Below are positions 50,141 through 58,118 of a stretch of DNA of 64,000 bases, in pieces. The translations under genes were made by a program, and so were the position numbers. Each line of letters begins with the position of its first letter. Within the stretch, counting starts at the first letter, position 1. The stretch comes from Fibrobacter sp. UWP2 (GTDB lineage: Bacteria; Fibrobacterota; Fibrobacteria; Fibrobacterales; Fibrobacteraceae): positions 117,818 to 181,817 of the forward strand of contig NZ_FQYM01000003.1 of the NCBI RefSeq assembly GCF_900141705.1. Reading direction: 5' to 3'. The notes beneath the pieces were generated by a model. That model was not told the DNA's origin and did no database searches. It saw only the letters and a program-made list of their open reading frames with translations.

Positions 50141-50146
50141 TATATT
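50141..50146 (+). promoter_or_regulatory. Candidate -10 box before the alarmone hydrolase gene
   Basis: TATATT ends 8 nt before the ATG at 50155, with CATTGAAA between and no Shine-Dalgarno sequence. Confidence 0.35.
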
Positions 50147-50154
50147 CATTGAAA

Positions 50155-50733
50155 ATGGCTAATAAGTATATGGATTCGAGTCTTTTGGATAGGGCAATCT
50201 TTTTTGCGGTAAAGGCCCATGCGAACACGGAACGCCGTGGCAAGGGCTTCCCTTACATAGTGCATCCAATGGAGGCGGTGGAGATTGTCTCTACAATGAC
50301 CAATGACCAGGAACTTTTGTCGGCGGCGGTGTTGCACGACGTGGTCGAGGATACGGACGTGACGCTCGACGATATTCGTCGCGAATTCGGAGACCGTGTG
50401 GCGGAGCTCGTCAAAGCGGAATCGGACGTTTTTGTGGACGAGGCTGGAGAAAAGCTGAGCTGGCATGCTCGCAAACAAGTTGCCATTGACCGGTTGACGC
50501 AGGCAAACCGCGACGCCAAAATGGTGGCCCTGGGAGACAAACTCAGCAATGCCCGCGCCATATATCGCGACTATGTGCAAAAGGGCGACAAAGTGTGGGA
50601 CATGTTCTCGGTCAAGGGAAAGTCTGAACACGCCTGGCATTACCGCGGACTGGCGCATGCCCTGAGGGAACTTTCGGGGACGTTCGCCTATGAAGAATTT
50701 GCAGACCTTGTGAACAAGATCTTTGACGCATGA
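50155..50733 (+). CDS. Small alarmone hydrolase (HD-domain, RelA/SpoT family)
   Basis: A 192-residue single-domain HD protein. FAVKAHANTERRGKGFPYIVHPMEAVEIV gives the first His and HP motif. AAVLHDVVEDTDVTLDDIRREFGDRVAELVK gives the HD pair and ED site. MVALGDKLSNARAI closes the metal site. This matches the (p)ppGpp hydrolase domain of SpoT and the Mesh1/SAH group, with no synthetase, TGS or ACT domain. ATG 50155 is preferred. The following gene encodes an alarmone synthetase 26 nt later, so the two activities are split over adjacent genes. Confidence 0.85.
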   Translation: MANKYMDSSLLDRAIFFAVKAHANTERRGKGFPYIVHPMEAVEIVSTMTNDQELLSAAVLHDVVEDTDVTLDDIRREFGDRVAELVKAESDVFVDEAGEKLSWHARKQVAIDRLTQANRDAKMVALGDKLSNARAIYRDYVQKGDKVWDMFSVKGKSEHAWHYRGLAHALRELSGTFAYEEFADLVNKIFDA

Positions 50734-50759
50734 CGTAAACGAGTTTAAGGAAAGAAAAT

Positions 50760-51872
50760 ATGAATGAAACTTCTGTTGAAAAGTATGGTTTGAACCCTTC
50801 TGGCACCATGATCGTGGAAGAGTTCCGCGAATTGCACCCGATGTTCGAGGCGATGCTCAAGGCGGTCCGTTCCATCCTCAAAAAGGCCATGGCGGACAAC
50901 CATCTTTACGTCAACGCCATTGAAGCCCGTATTAAGGACGAGCTGAGCCTGGTGGGCAAGCTGGAACGCAAGGGCGACAAGTATCGCCATCTTTCGGACT
51001 TGACCGACATCCTTGGCGCCAGAATCATTTCGTTTTACAGCGACGAGGTGGACAAGATTGCGGCCATTGTGGATCGCCTGTTTGAGGTGGACTGGGAAAA
51101 CAGCATTGATAAGCGCAAGATGCACGAGATCCACAGCTTTGGCTACAGCTCGCTGCACTACATTTGCCGCATTCCCAAGTCGCTTTACGAGGACCCGAAT
51201 TTCCCCGAGTTGAACGAATACCGCTTTGAAATTCAAATGCGGACGGCTTTACAGCACGTGTGGTCGGTGCTGGACCACGACACGGGCTACAAGTCTGGAT
51301 TTGAAATCCCGCAAGATTACTTGCGCAATTTGAACCGCTTGGCGGGCATGCTGGAATTGGTTGACGAACAGTTCTGCCAAATCCGCACGGGTATCAACGA
51401 GTACCGCCGCCAGGTGCAGGCGCTGGTGCATTCGGGACGCTTTGAAGAAGTCTCGCTCGACGGCGATTCGTTTGCGAACTATTTGAAGTTGAAGCCTTTT
51501 GACTCGCTGAACAAGCGCATTGCCTCCATTAACCAGGCGGAAATTTTTGAAACGTCGCTCATGCTGTACCTCAAGGCGTTCAAGTTCTTGCGGTTCAATA
51601 CGCTTGGCGACATCGAAAAAATGATCAAGGAATGTTCCGAGGACGCCTTCCAGTTGGCGGCGTACCAGCTGGGCAATACGGACCTGGACATCATCAACTC
51701 GTCTGTCGGTGTCGTTAACCTACTTGCGGTTTACGTGCTCAAGAGAGGCGCTGGAGTGGCGGGGCTCACCATGGTGTTTGACGAAATTTACGGCAGTGCA
51801 AAAAACAATGCTGCTCGCGCCGAAATCTATTTCAAGAACGCGAAGCAGCTGTCGTTTATGAAGAATGTATAA
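50760..51872 (+). CDS. Alarmone (p)ppGpp synthetase-type protein with C-terminal extension
   Basis: A 370-residue protein. The RelA/SpoT nucleotidyltransferase domain (about 35-200) has ARIKDELSLVGKLERKG, DLTDILGARIISFY, HSFGYSSLHYI and YRFEIQMRTALQHVWSVLDHDTGY; these include the usual Arg/Lys, Asp and E-x-Q-x-R residues. About 150 helical residues follow (about 215-370), with no TGS or ACT domain; most small synthetases lack this extension. It would make (p)ppGpp or a related alarmone. AAGGAAAG precedes ATG. Neighbouring hydrolase and synthetase genes recall both a split Rel enzyme and toxSAS toxin-antitoxin pairs. Confidence 0.82.
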   Translation: MNETSVEKYGLNPSGTMIVEEFRELHPMFEAMLKAVRSILKKAMADNHLYVNAIEARIKDELSLVGKLERKGDKYRHLSDLTDILGARIISFYSDEVDKIAAIVDRLFEVDWENSIDKRKMHEIHSFGYSSLHYICRIPKSLYEDPNFPELNEYRFEIQMRTALQHVWSVLDHDTGYKSGFEIPQDYLRNLNRLAGMLELVDEQFCQIRTGINEYRRQVQALVHSGRFEEVSLDGDSFANYLKLKPFDSLNKRIASINQAEIFETSLMLYLKAFKFLRFNTLGDIEKMIKECSEDAFQLAAYQLGNTDLDIINSSVGVVNLLAVYVLKRGAGVAGLTMVFDEIYGSAKNNAARAEIYFKNAKQLSFMKNV

Positions 51873-51887
51873 GCCAAAAAATGGCTT

Positions 51888-52478
51888 TTAGTTTTGCGGT
51901 TCGGGAGGCATCGGCTTGCCCGGTTCCATGGGGTGCCTGTGCTTTTTGAACTTTTCGAAGCGCTCCTTGTGGAAAGCGTGGAACCTTTCGACTTGTTCCT
52001 TTGTCAAGATTTTGTTGAACTCGCTGACGCCATCGACGCGCTGGTTCAGCAGGGCTTCATCGGCGGCGAGGATTTGCTTTTTGGCTTCGTCAATCTTGGC
52101 GGCGTCGCCCGAATCCAGGGCTTCCTTGAGAGCCTTCTCGGCGTCCTTCTTTTGCGTGCGCAAAGTCTTGAATGTGGAGTCCATGATGGCACGGTGCTTG
52201 TCCAGGGCGGCCTTCTGCTCCGGGGTCACCTGCAAAACGGAATCCATCATTTGGTGGTGGGCGGTCTTGTCGCCATGCTTGTGCATATCGCCTGGCGCGG
52301 GCGGCATGGGTGCATCGCCTTTTTTGCAGCATTCCGCCATCATTTTTTTGCAGCAGTCATCTTGCATCATCCTTTGGCAACATCCTGTACCTCCGCCCAG
52401 CAGGGATCCGAGGAAGACTCCTACGGCGCAAGCGAGAATGATGAAACTCGCAAAAATGAATTTGTTCGTGTCCTTCAT
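51888..52478 (-). CDS. Spy/CpxP-like periplasmic metal-sensor candidate with CC motifs
   Basis: A 196-residue protein with an N-terminal membrane anchor (about 7-30). A cluster of three Cys-Cys pairs (about 33-52: CC..DDCC..AECC) is followed by a His/Met-rich stretch (MHKHGDKTAHHQMM). The rest is helical with two LTxxQ-like motifs (VTPEQKAALDKH and LTKEQVERFHAFH), the hallmark of the Spy/CpxP/ZraP/CnrX group. It would sit in the periplasm and bind metal. Its start overlaps the anti-sigma stop by 4 nt. The order sigma, putative anti-sigma, Spy-like sensor resembles the Cnr nickel/cobalt system in content. Confidence 0.72.
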   Translation of the reverse strand: MKDTNKFIFASFIILACAVGVFLGSLLGGGTGCCQRMMQDDCCKKMMAECCKKGDAPMPPAPGDMHKHGDKTAHHQMMDSVLQVTPEQKAALDKHRAIMDSTFKTLRTQKKDAEKALKEALDSGDAAKIDEAKKQILAADEALLNQRVDGVSEFNKILTKEQVERFHAFHKERFEKFKKHRHPMEPGKPMPPEPQN

Positions 52479-52825
52479 TGGTGGTTCTCCTTTTGTAAAT
52501 AGCTCAGGGCTTGGGATTCATCCAAAATTTCAAATCCGTCTGAATTAGAGTTGCCGAGTTCGTTGTACCAGGTACTGATCTCGGAAGACTGTAGGCTCTG
52601 CATGGGGACGGTACTTGTCTTGACGTCACCCATGGAAGAGAGCAATATGCTGAGGCCCACAAGCACAAAGCTTGCGGCCAGCGGGATTACCGAATAAAAA
52701 CGGAAGCGCAGTAACGTCGCCCTGTTGTTTGCGGCTGCGGCATCAAGGCGGGCGCAGACTTTGCTCCACGAGTCTTCGCGGGGCGTAAGGCGTTCCAGTT
52801 TTGAGAAGTCGAGTTGGTTACCCAT
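52475..52825 (-). CDS. Putative anti-sigma factor, single membrane helix
   Basis: A 116-residue protein. The N-terminal ~45 residues (DFSKLERLTPREDSWSKVCARLDAA) would face the cytoplasm and could bind the sigma factor. One membrane helix follows (about 46-65, FYSVIPLAASFVLVGLSILLSS), then a periplasmic tail. No zinc HxxxCxxC motif is present, so it is not a classical ZAS anti-sigma. The role is inferred from gene order: it overlaps the sigma gene by 8 nt and the sensor gene by 4 nt. Confidence 0.65.
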   Translation of the reverse strand: MGNQLDFSKLERLTPREDSWSKVCARLDAAAANNRATLLRFRFYSVIPLAASFVLVGLSILLSSMGDVKTSTVPMQSLQSSEISTWYNELGNSNSDGFEILDESQALSYLQKENHQ

Positions 52826-53360
52826 GGTTCAATTTCTCCTTTATATAATCCTTCACAAAGTGCCTCGCTCGGCTTAGACGGGCCTTGATGGTCCCCTCGG
52901 GAATCTGGTAAATGTCCACGAGGTCCTTCACGTCGAGGTCTTCGGCGTCCTTGAGCCACAGCATGCCGCGGGTTTGCGCGGGCAACTGCATGAGGCCTAA
53001 TTGCAATAGCTCCGGGTCAAAGTCGCTTGGCGCATCGCCTTTGCCAAGGACTTCCTCCGTAATCACGTCCAAGTGCTGCTCTTCGAGTTCGCCATGGCGC
53101 TTGTCGGCGCGGAGTTTCATGAGGCAGGCGTTTACGGTCAGCCTGTAGAGCCAGGTGTTGACGGCGCTCTCGCCCCTGAACTTTTGGATGGCGGAGGGGA
53201 CTTGGACAAAGATGTCCATGAGGATGTCTTCGGCCTGGTCCCTGTCCTTGAGCATCCTAAAGGCGAGGTTCAGCACGTGGGCGCTATGCTCTTGCCATAA
53301 GAGCCCCAGCGCCTCGCGGCTGCCTTCTTTGAGTTTCTTTAGGATCACTTTTTCGTTCAT
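52818..53360 (-). CDS. ECF RNA polymerase sigma factor
   Basis: A 180-residue sigma-70-family ECF protein. Start 53360 is chosen because the family begins at NEKVILKKLKEGSREALGLLWQEH. Region 2 contains LNLAFRMLKDRDQAEDILMDIFVQVPSAIQKFRGES.VNTWLYRLTVNACLMKLR. Region 4 contains LMQLPAQTRGMLWLKDAEDLDVKDLVDIYQIPEGTIKARLSRARHFVKDYI. It heads a three-gene overlapping operon with a putative anti-sigma and a Spy-like sensor. A GGAACC/CGTC element upstream suggests autoregulation. Confidence 0.93.
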   Translation of the reverse strand: MNEKVILKKLKEGSREALGLLWQEHSAHVLNLAFRMLKDRDQAEDILMDIFVQVPSAIQKFRGESAVNTWLYRLTVNACLMKLRADKRHGELEEQHLDVITEEVLGKGDAPSDFDPELLQLGLMQLPAQTRGMLWLKDAEDLDVKDLVDIYQIPEGTIKARLSRARHFVKDYIKEKLNHG

Positions 53361-53416
53361 TCTGCTGTTTTGATGTCCGTCCACGGCCGGTGGTTGCCGT
53401 CCAAGAGTAAATATAT

Positions 53417-53443
53417 GACGTTTTTTTTGGGAAAAAAGGTTCC
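53417..53443 (-). promoter_or_regulatory. Candidate ECF-type autoregulatory promoter
   Basis: On the minus strand GGAACC (53443-53438) and CGTC (53420-53417) are separated by 17 nt rich in T and A. This matches the usual ECF group pattern (GGAAC, CGTC). Initiation near 53408 would leave a ~48-nt leader before the sigma gene. Confidence 0.6.
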
Positions 53444-53571
53444 AAGAGGCTAAATCTGTGCGAGTCATCACATTAGGAAGGGCTTTAAGGGCTGGAGCTT
53501 TGGATAAAACGTCCACGAAAAGTGTAAAGGAAAGTTAAAAAAGCTATCTTCGAATGAGTAATTTATAGCTG

Positions 53572-54435
53572 ATGGTTACTTTTTCTGACATAGCGGACTA
53601 CCGCGATTTTTTGAAGGACTACTACGACCGACGCAAGGCCGAGATGCCCTTCTACAGCTATCGCATGATGGGCGATAAGTTGGGGCTGGATTCCAGCTAC
53701 CTGTATCGCGTGCTGCAAAAGAAGCAGCACCTCCCCGCCCATGCGCTTCCTGCTGCCAAAGAGATCCTGGCCCTCACGGGTCGCCAGGCCGAATACTTTG
53801 ATTTGCTCTTCTCTGCAGCTGTAAGCAAGGACAAGGCTAAACAAGAAGAATTGATGGCGAAGGCCCTTTCCCTTCGCGACGTGGAACGCCACAGCCTGCA
53901 GGCAGCTGAGCTCAAGATGCTTGAGAACTGGTGGATCCCGGCCGTGCGCGCCTACCTGGAACTCAATGGCGGCGTGGTGAATGTAAAGCAGATTGCCAGA
54001 GACATCTGCCCCCCGATTACCGAGGAGCAGGCTACCGAAGCTATTGAGACGTTAAAAGAGATTGGTTTGGTTAAAAAGCTGGCCTCGGGCAAGCTGGCTC
54101 TTACAGATGCCCACCTCACGGTTGGCGGACCCGAAAAGGCGAAGGCCGTTCGCAACTTCCAGCGCCAGGTTCTGAGCTTGGCCAGCGACGCCTTGGACAA
54201 TATTCCTGTTACAGAACGCAACATCTCTACCCTGACTTTGTCTGTGGACCAGTCGTGCTTTGACGATTTGGGCGATATGTTGCGGGAATTTCGCCGTTTG
54301 GTGCAAAAACGCGTGGACGAAGCAAAGAATCCGGACCGTGTTATGCAACTTTCGATGGCATTTTACCCGGTGGCCCGCAAAGGGGGCGTTCCGGAAAATA
54401 CTATTATGGGGGAAGGCGCAGGAGATAAAAAATGA
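53572..54435 (+). CDS. TIGR02147-type protein (Fibrobacter paralogous family)
   Basis: A 287-residue cytoplasmic protein. The N-terminus (FSDIADYRDFLKDYYDRRKAEMPFYSYRMMGDKLGLDSSYLYRVLQKKQHL) is characteristic of the TIGR02147 family, known mainly as a large paralogous family in Fibrobacter. The Y-RMMGDKLGLDSSYLYRVL stretch reads like a helix-turn-helix, so a DNA-binding role is plausible but not shown. A winged-helix-like middle (about 125-180) and a C-terminal helical domain follow. It overlaps the next gene, a lipoprotein, by 4 nt. I infer that it regulates or accompanies that lipoprotein. Confidence 0.82.
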   Translation: MVTFSDIADYRDFLKDYYDRRKAEMPFYSYRMMGDKLGLDSSYLYRVLQKKQHLPAHALPAAKEILALTGRQAEYFDLLFSAAVSKDKAKQEELMAKALSLRDVERHSLQAAELKMLENWWIPAVRAYLELNGGVVNVKQIARDICPPITEEQATEAIETLKEIGLVKKLASGKLALTDAHLTVGGPEKAKAVRNFQRQVLSLASDALDNIPVTERNISTLTLSVDQSCFDDLGDMLREFRRLVQKRVDEAKNPDRVMQLSMAFYPVARKGGVPENTIMGEGAGDKK

Positions 54436-55646
54436 GTATCCGGGTGTGGAAATTAGGATTGGCGGCTTTGGGTGGGACCATTGTCGCGTGTAGCGGTGGC
54501 GGTCACGATGGTGGCGTCGCTGGCTCGTCGATGGAAACGGAGAATTCCATCGCGTTTTCTGCGACTTTGGCTGATGGTACGCCTGCTGCGAGGATGAACG
54601 TTCGCGTTCGTCCGGTTGATTTTGTTGCTGCCGGTGAGGGCGTTGACGCCCTGGACAGCACCTTGTTTATTGATGATACTACTGACGAAAAGGGCTTTGT
54701 TTCTTTGAAGACCCTCAAGAGGGGCGACTATCGTATTGAAATCGGCAACGACAGCTTGAAGGGCACCGATGCGTTCGCAGTCGAATTGGACGACGAAGGC
54801 AAGATTGTCGTGGATTCCCTGAACCTCACTGTGGCCGAACCGGGCAGCGTGGTGGGTCAGGTGGAACTCCCCGAAGGTCAAAAATTCGCCATGGTCGCCA
54901 TTGTGGGCTTGGACTACTATGCCAAGACCGACTCCCAGGGATTCTTTGAATTCAAGAGTCTGCCCGCCGGTGAATTCAGCGTGCTGGCCCTCTCCGATGA
55001 CTACGAGTCCATGGGTTCTGCCCCGGCCGATGTCAGGTCCGGTGATTCTGTGAACGTGCGCATCGAATTGCCCGAGGACACGACTCCGAATCAGTTCGTG
55101 TTCGAGGATTTCGAAGATGGCGTGGATGAATGGACTGTACGAGTGTTCAATCACGCGACAGGCGATCTCGAGGCGGTAGAAGACGAGGTTCGCAAGGGCA
55201 TGGTCGCTTACTTCAAGAGTGTGAACGACTCGAACTTGGGTTGGGTGCTCATGGGCAACAGCTTTGACGGCTCCGTGGACATGAGCAACTTGGATTCCGT
55301 GGCGTTTTATGCCAAGGGTCTCCCGAAAAACGATTCCGCCCGCATATACCTCTCGTTCTCGTTCGACGTAAACGTAGACAGCACGGCGGACTACGAAAGC
55401 GGCAAGGCATGGGTGCACTACGACCTGACTCCGGAATGGAAACGCTACGTGGTGGCTGTGCCCGACAGCTTTGTGCCTGCGGACACCAACAGGGTCGGCG
55501 GCAACATCGGTTGGGATGCTGTCAAGAGCCACATCACGAACATCTCCATCTTTGGCGGCATCGGTGGCGAAATCTGGATTGACGACATTACGATGTACGG
55601 CTACCGCAAGTTCGAAGTGCAGAAAGACGAAAAAGTCACCAAATAG
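54432..55646 (+). CDS. Surface lipoprotein with carbohydrate-binding-like domain
   Basis: A 404-residue lipoprotein (lipobox TIVACSGGG). Two carboxypeptidase-regulatory-like beta-sandwiches follow (about 38-130 and 135-220; the second has GSVVGQVELPEG and TDSQGFFEFKSLPAGEFSVLALSDDY). The C-terminal ~180 residues (FVFEDFEDGVDEWTVRVF..., WKRYVVAVPDSF, IWIDDITMYGY) look like a jelly-roll sugar-binding module of the CBM4/CBM11/CIA30 type. It could hold a glycan near the cell surface. Coupled translation with the TIGR02147-type gene suggests joint regulation, and the hemicellulase genes follow directly. Confidence 0.7.
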   Translation: MSIRVWKLGLAALGGTIVACSGGGHDGGVAGSSMETENSIAFSATLADGTPAARMNVRVRPVDFVAAGEGVDALDSTLFIDDTTDEKGFVSLKTLKRGDYRIEIGNDSLKGTDAFAVELDDEGKIVVDSLNLTVAEPGSVVGQVELPEGQKFAMVAIVGLDYYAKTDSQGFFEFKSLPAGEFSVLALSDDYESMGSAPADVRSGDSVNVRIELPEDTTPNQFVFEDFEDGVDEWTVRVFNHATGDLEAVEDEVRKGMVAYFKSVNDSNLGWVLMGNSFDGSVDMSNLDSVAFYAKGLPKNDSARIYLSFSFDVNVDSTADYESGKAWVHYDLTPEWKRYVVAVPDSFVPADTNRVGGNIGWDAVKSHITNISIFGGIGGEIWIDDITMYGYRKFEVQKDEKVTK

Positions 55647-55670
55647 GGTTGTTGACAAATTATCAATGAG

Positions 55671-55697
55671 AAGTGCTGCCTGTGGCGGCACTTTTTG
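55671..55697 (+). terminator. Terminator after the lipoprotein gene
   Basis: AAGTGCTGCC-TGT-GGCGGCACTT (one G-U pair) is followed by TTT. It separates the lipoprotein operon from the GH43 genes. Confidence 0.75.
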
Positions 55698-55737
55698 TTT
55701 TTACAGCGATATTTTTAAAGGAAACAGGAGTGTGATT

Positions 55738-57978
55738 ATGCAAAAATCTAGCAGTAATGCTATAAAAAGTCTGGGCATTTGCCTAGCCTTTGGTTTAGGC
55801 TCGAGTGTATGGGCCGACAACCCGATTTCAACTTACCATTACCTGGCGGACCCTTCGGCAGCTGCCGACGACAGTACCTTCTACATCCTGACCGATGTGG
55901 ACGACTACAGCCCCCAGCAGAACTACAATTACGACATCGTGGGGCTTAACGCGTTCACTTCCCAGGACATGAAGAACTGGACCGACCACGGCATGATTTT
56001 CCGCTCCAAGCGCGAATTCGGGGATTACCCCAACAATACCTGGGCGTCCGGCATTGCCGTCCATAAGGGCAGAATCTACATCGTTTACCCCAACGGCGCC
56101 AGCGGCGTGGGCATGCTTACCGCGACAAGCATCGACGGCCCCTATACCGACCCCGTCAAGGAAACCCATGGCGTGAACTACATTGCCGCTTCCTTTGGCT
56201 CCAGCGTAATCGGTGGCTGCGACGGCATTGCTCACTGTTTTGACCCGGGCATCTTTATCGAAGATGACGGAACAGGCTACGTGATTTTCGGCGGCGGTGA
56301 AAACGGTCAGCGCCCCTATGGCAACAACCTGGACATCATCAAGTTTACCGAAAACAACGGCAAGATTACCATCGACAAGAATTCCCTGACGCGCGTCAGT
56401 GCTCAGAATTCCTTCGAAGCCCCCTATATCCACAAGAAGGGGAGCAAGTACTACTTGAGTTTCAATACACCTCCGCAGGTCATCGACTACGGCATGGCCG
56501 ACAAAATCACGGGCCCCTACACGTTCGTTGGTACGGTCATTCCCGGAATCAGTTCTGTGCCCGATGCCCATAACGAGGGCGGCAACAACCACCAGGGCTT
56601 TGCCGAATTCCAGGGCAAGTGGTACGCCGTGTATCACGACCGCCGCCTGGTCACCGCGGATGAACATCCGGGTTCCTGCACCCAGTCGGGCCAGTGCACC
56701 AACTCGCCGAACAAGGAAAACCACAGAAGCGTGTCCATCGACGAACTCACCTGGAATGGCGACAAGATGAACAAGCTCACCTTTACGCGTGAAGGCCCCA
56801 AGCAAATCAAGAATTTTGACCCTTACAGGACCTACAAGGCCTTGACCAGTTCCAAACAAAGGAACGTGCGCAGCCGTACCGACTGGACCAAGGGTAAGCC
56901 GGTGGTGCATGTGCTGACTCCGCTTGCGACCAAGGAATCCTGGATCCGCGTTTCTGGCGTGGACTTCGGTAACGGTGCCGAGAACCTCCGCATCAAGGCG
57001 GCGAATGTGGGTGATGGCAACAAGGTTGAAATTCACAAAGGTTCCGTGAGCGGCACGCTCGCCGGTACCTGCGAACTTACGAAGACGGGCGGCTGGAACA
57101 GCTATTCCGATAACGACTGCGCCATGAGCGGCCTTACAGGCGTTGTGGACGAACTGTTCTTCGTGTTCAAGGGCAGCAAGGATTCTACCATGGGTATTCT
57201 CGAATGGGAATTCCAGGGCACCAAGCGTGAACCCGAACCGCAGCAGCCGTTCGGCGGCAAGGCTTGGGCTATCCCGGGCAAGATTGAAATGGAAAACTTT
57301 GACGAACCGGGCTACGGTGCCGGCAACGATTCTTACAGCGACAACGATGCTGACGACCATGGCGCCGAAAGCAACGGTGGCAAGAGCTACCGCGAAGGCA
57401 CTGGCGTTGATATCTACAAGAAGTCCAACGGCTACGTCGTGGGTTACAACCAGACTGGCGAATGGCTGGAATACACCGTAGAAGTGGCTGGGGCTGGCGA
57501 TTACACCATGTATGCCGCGGTGGCTTCGGCTAATGCGACTTCCAGCTTCAAGCTGTCTATTGACGGTGACGACATTACCGAAGAAATTGCCGTCCCGCAG
57601 GCGACTTCTGGCGAAGAGAACTACGATGATTACAACAAGGTCAAGGCTAACGTGACGCTTGCTGCCGGAAAGCATATCCTCCGCTTTACCGTGACCGGGG
57701 ACTGGATGGATATCGACTACATCAACTTTGTGGCCGGCAAGGATGCCGAAGATGTTGAACCTATCGGAGGCCCGGACGCTATTGGCCAGACTCTAAAACT
57801 GGCGAACTCGGTCGCAAAATACGACGTGTTCAGCATCTCGGGTAAAAAGGTCGGTACTGTGGACCTCTCGCAGGCGGGTGCCGCTCAGGCTCTGAAGGCG
57901 GCTGGGTTCCAGCAGGGCGTCTACATGCTCAAGCAAACAAATGGAAACAAAAAGTTTATGGCCAAGGTGACTAAATAG
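55738..57978 (+). CDS. GH43-CBM6-CBM6 hemicellulase (first of three)
   Basis: A 746-residue secreted enzyme. ATG 55738 is chosen because it starts a signal peptide and follows AGGAG. The five-bladed GH43 domain (about 27-345) shows the base Asp in HYLADPS, the modulator Asp in CFDPGIFIEDDG and the acid Glu in FEAPYIHK. A first CBM6-like domain (about 385-490, WIRVSGVDFG...) and a classical CBM6 (about 505-650; IPGKIEMENFDEPG, GYNQTGEWLEYTVEV, GDWMDIDYINF) follow. A C-terminal module (YDVFSISGKKVGTVDL...GVYMLKQTNGNKKFMAKV) resembles the Fibrobacter paralogous/sorting type. Likely an arabinofuranosidase or xylosidase acting on xylan side chains. It has an extra Cys-containing loop (CTQSGQC). 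Confidence 0.86.
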   Translation: MQKSSSNAIKSLGICLAFGLGSSVWADNPISTYHYLADPSAAADDSTFYILTDVDDYSPQQNYNYDIVGLNAFTSQDMKNWTDHGMIFRSKREFGDYPNNTWASGIAVHKGRIYIVYPNGASGVGMLTATSIDGPYTDPVKETHGVNYIAASFGSSVIGGCDGIAHCFDPGIFIEDDGTGYVIFGGGENGQRPYGNNLDIIKFTENNGKITIDKNSLTRVSAQNSFEAPYIHKKGSKYYLSFNTPPQVIDYGMADKITGPYTFVGTVIPGISSVPDAHNEGGNNHQGFAEFQGKWYAVYHDRRLVTADEHPGSCTQSGQCTNSPNKENHRSVSIDELTWNGDKMNKLTFTREGPKQIKNFDPYRTYKALTSSKQRNVRSRTDWTKGKPVVHVLTPLATKESWIRVSGVDFGNGAENLRIKAANVGDGNKVEIHKGSVSGTLAGTCELTKTGGWNSYSDNDCAMSGLTGVVDELFFVFKGSKDSTMGILEWEFQGTKREPEPQQPFGGKAWAIPGKIEMENFDEPGYGAGNDSYSDNDADDHGAESNGGKSYREGTGVDIYKKSNGYVVGYNQTGEWLEYTVEVAGAGDYTMYAAVASANATSSFKLSIDGDDITEEIAVPQATSGEENYDDYNKVKANVTLAAGKHILRFTVTGDWMDIDYINFVAGKDAEDVEPIGGPDAIGQTLKLANSVAKYDVFSISGKKVGTVDLSQAGAAQALKAAGFQQGVYMLKQTNGNKKFMAKVTK

Positions 57979-57986
57979 GCCAAAAA

Positions 57987-58010
57987 AGCTCCCTAAACAC
58001 CACATATCCA
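57987..58010 (+). repeat. Conserved 24-bp post-stop element, copy 1
   Basis: AGCTCCCTAAACACCACATA and the bases up to 58010 recur at 62744-62767 with one change. Both copies lie just after a GH43 stop codon. Confidence 0.7.
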
Positions 58011-58011
58011 G

Positions 58012-58047
58012 GGTTTCATGGACAATGCGTCCATGAAACCTTTTTTT
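58012..58047 (+). terminator. Terminator of first GH43 gene
   Basis: GGTTTCATGGAC-AATGC-GTCCATGAAACC is followed by seven T. Confidence 0.88.
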
Positions 58048-58118
58048 GTGTGAAAAAAATATTCCAATTTGGAGCCTATTTTTAGGGTAGGGGTGGTTAT
58101 TCCCCAAAGGAGTTACAT

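Noticed and set aside
55471..55737. N-terminal extension of the first GH43 gene
   Set aside because: It overlaps the lipoprotein gene and a terminator; the signal peptide and Shine-Dalgarno sequence support the start at 55738.
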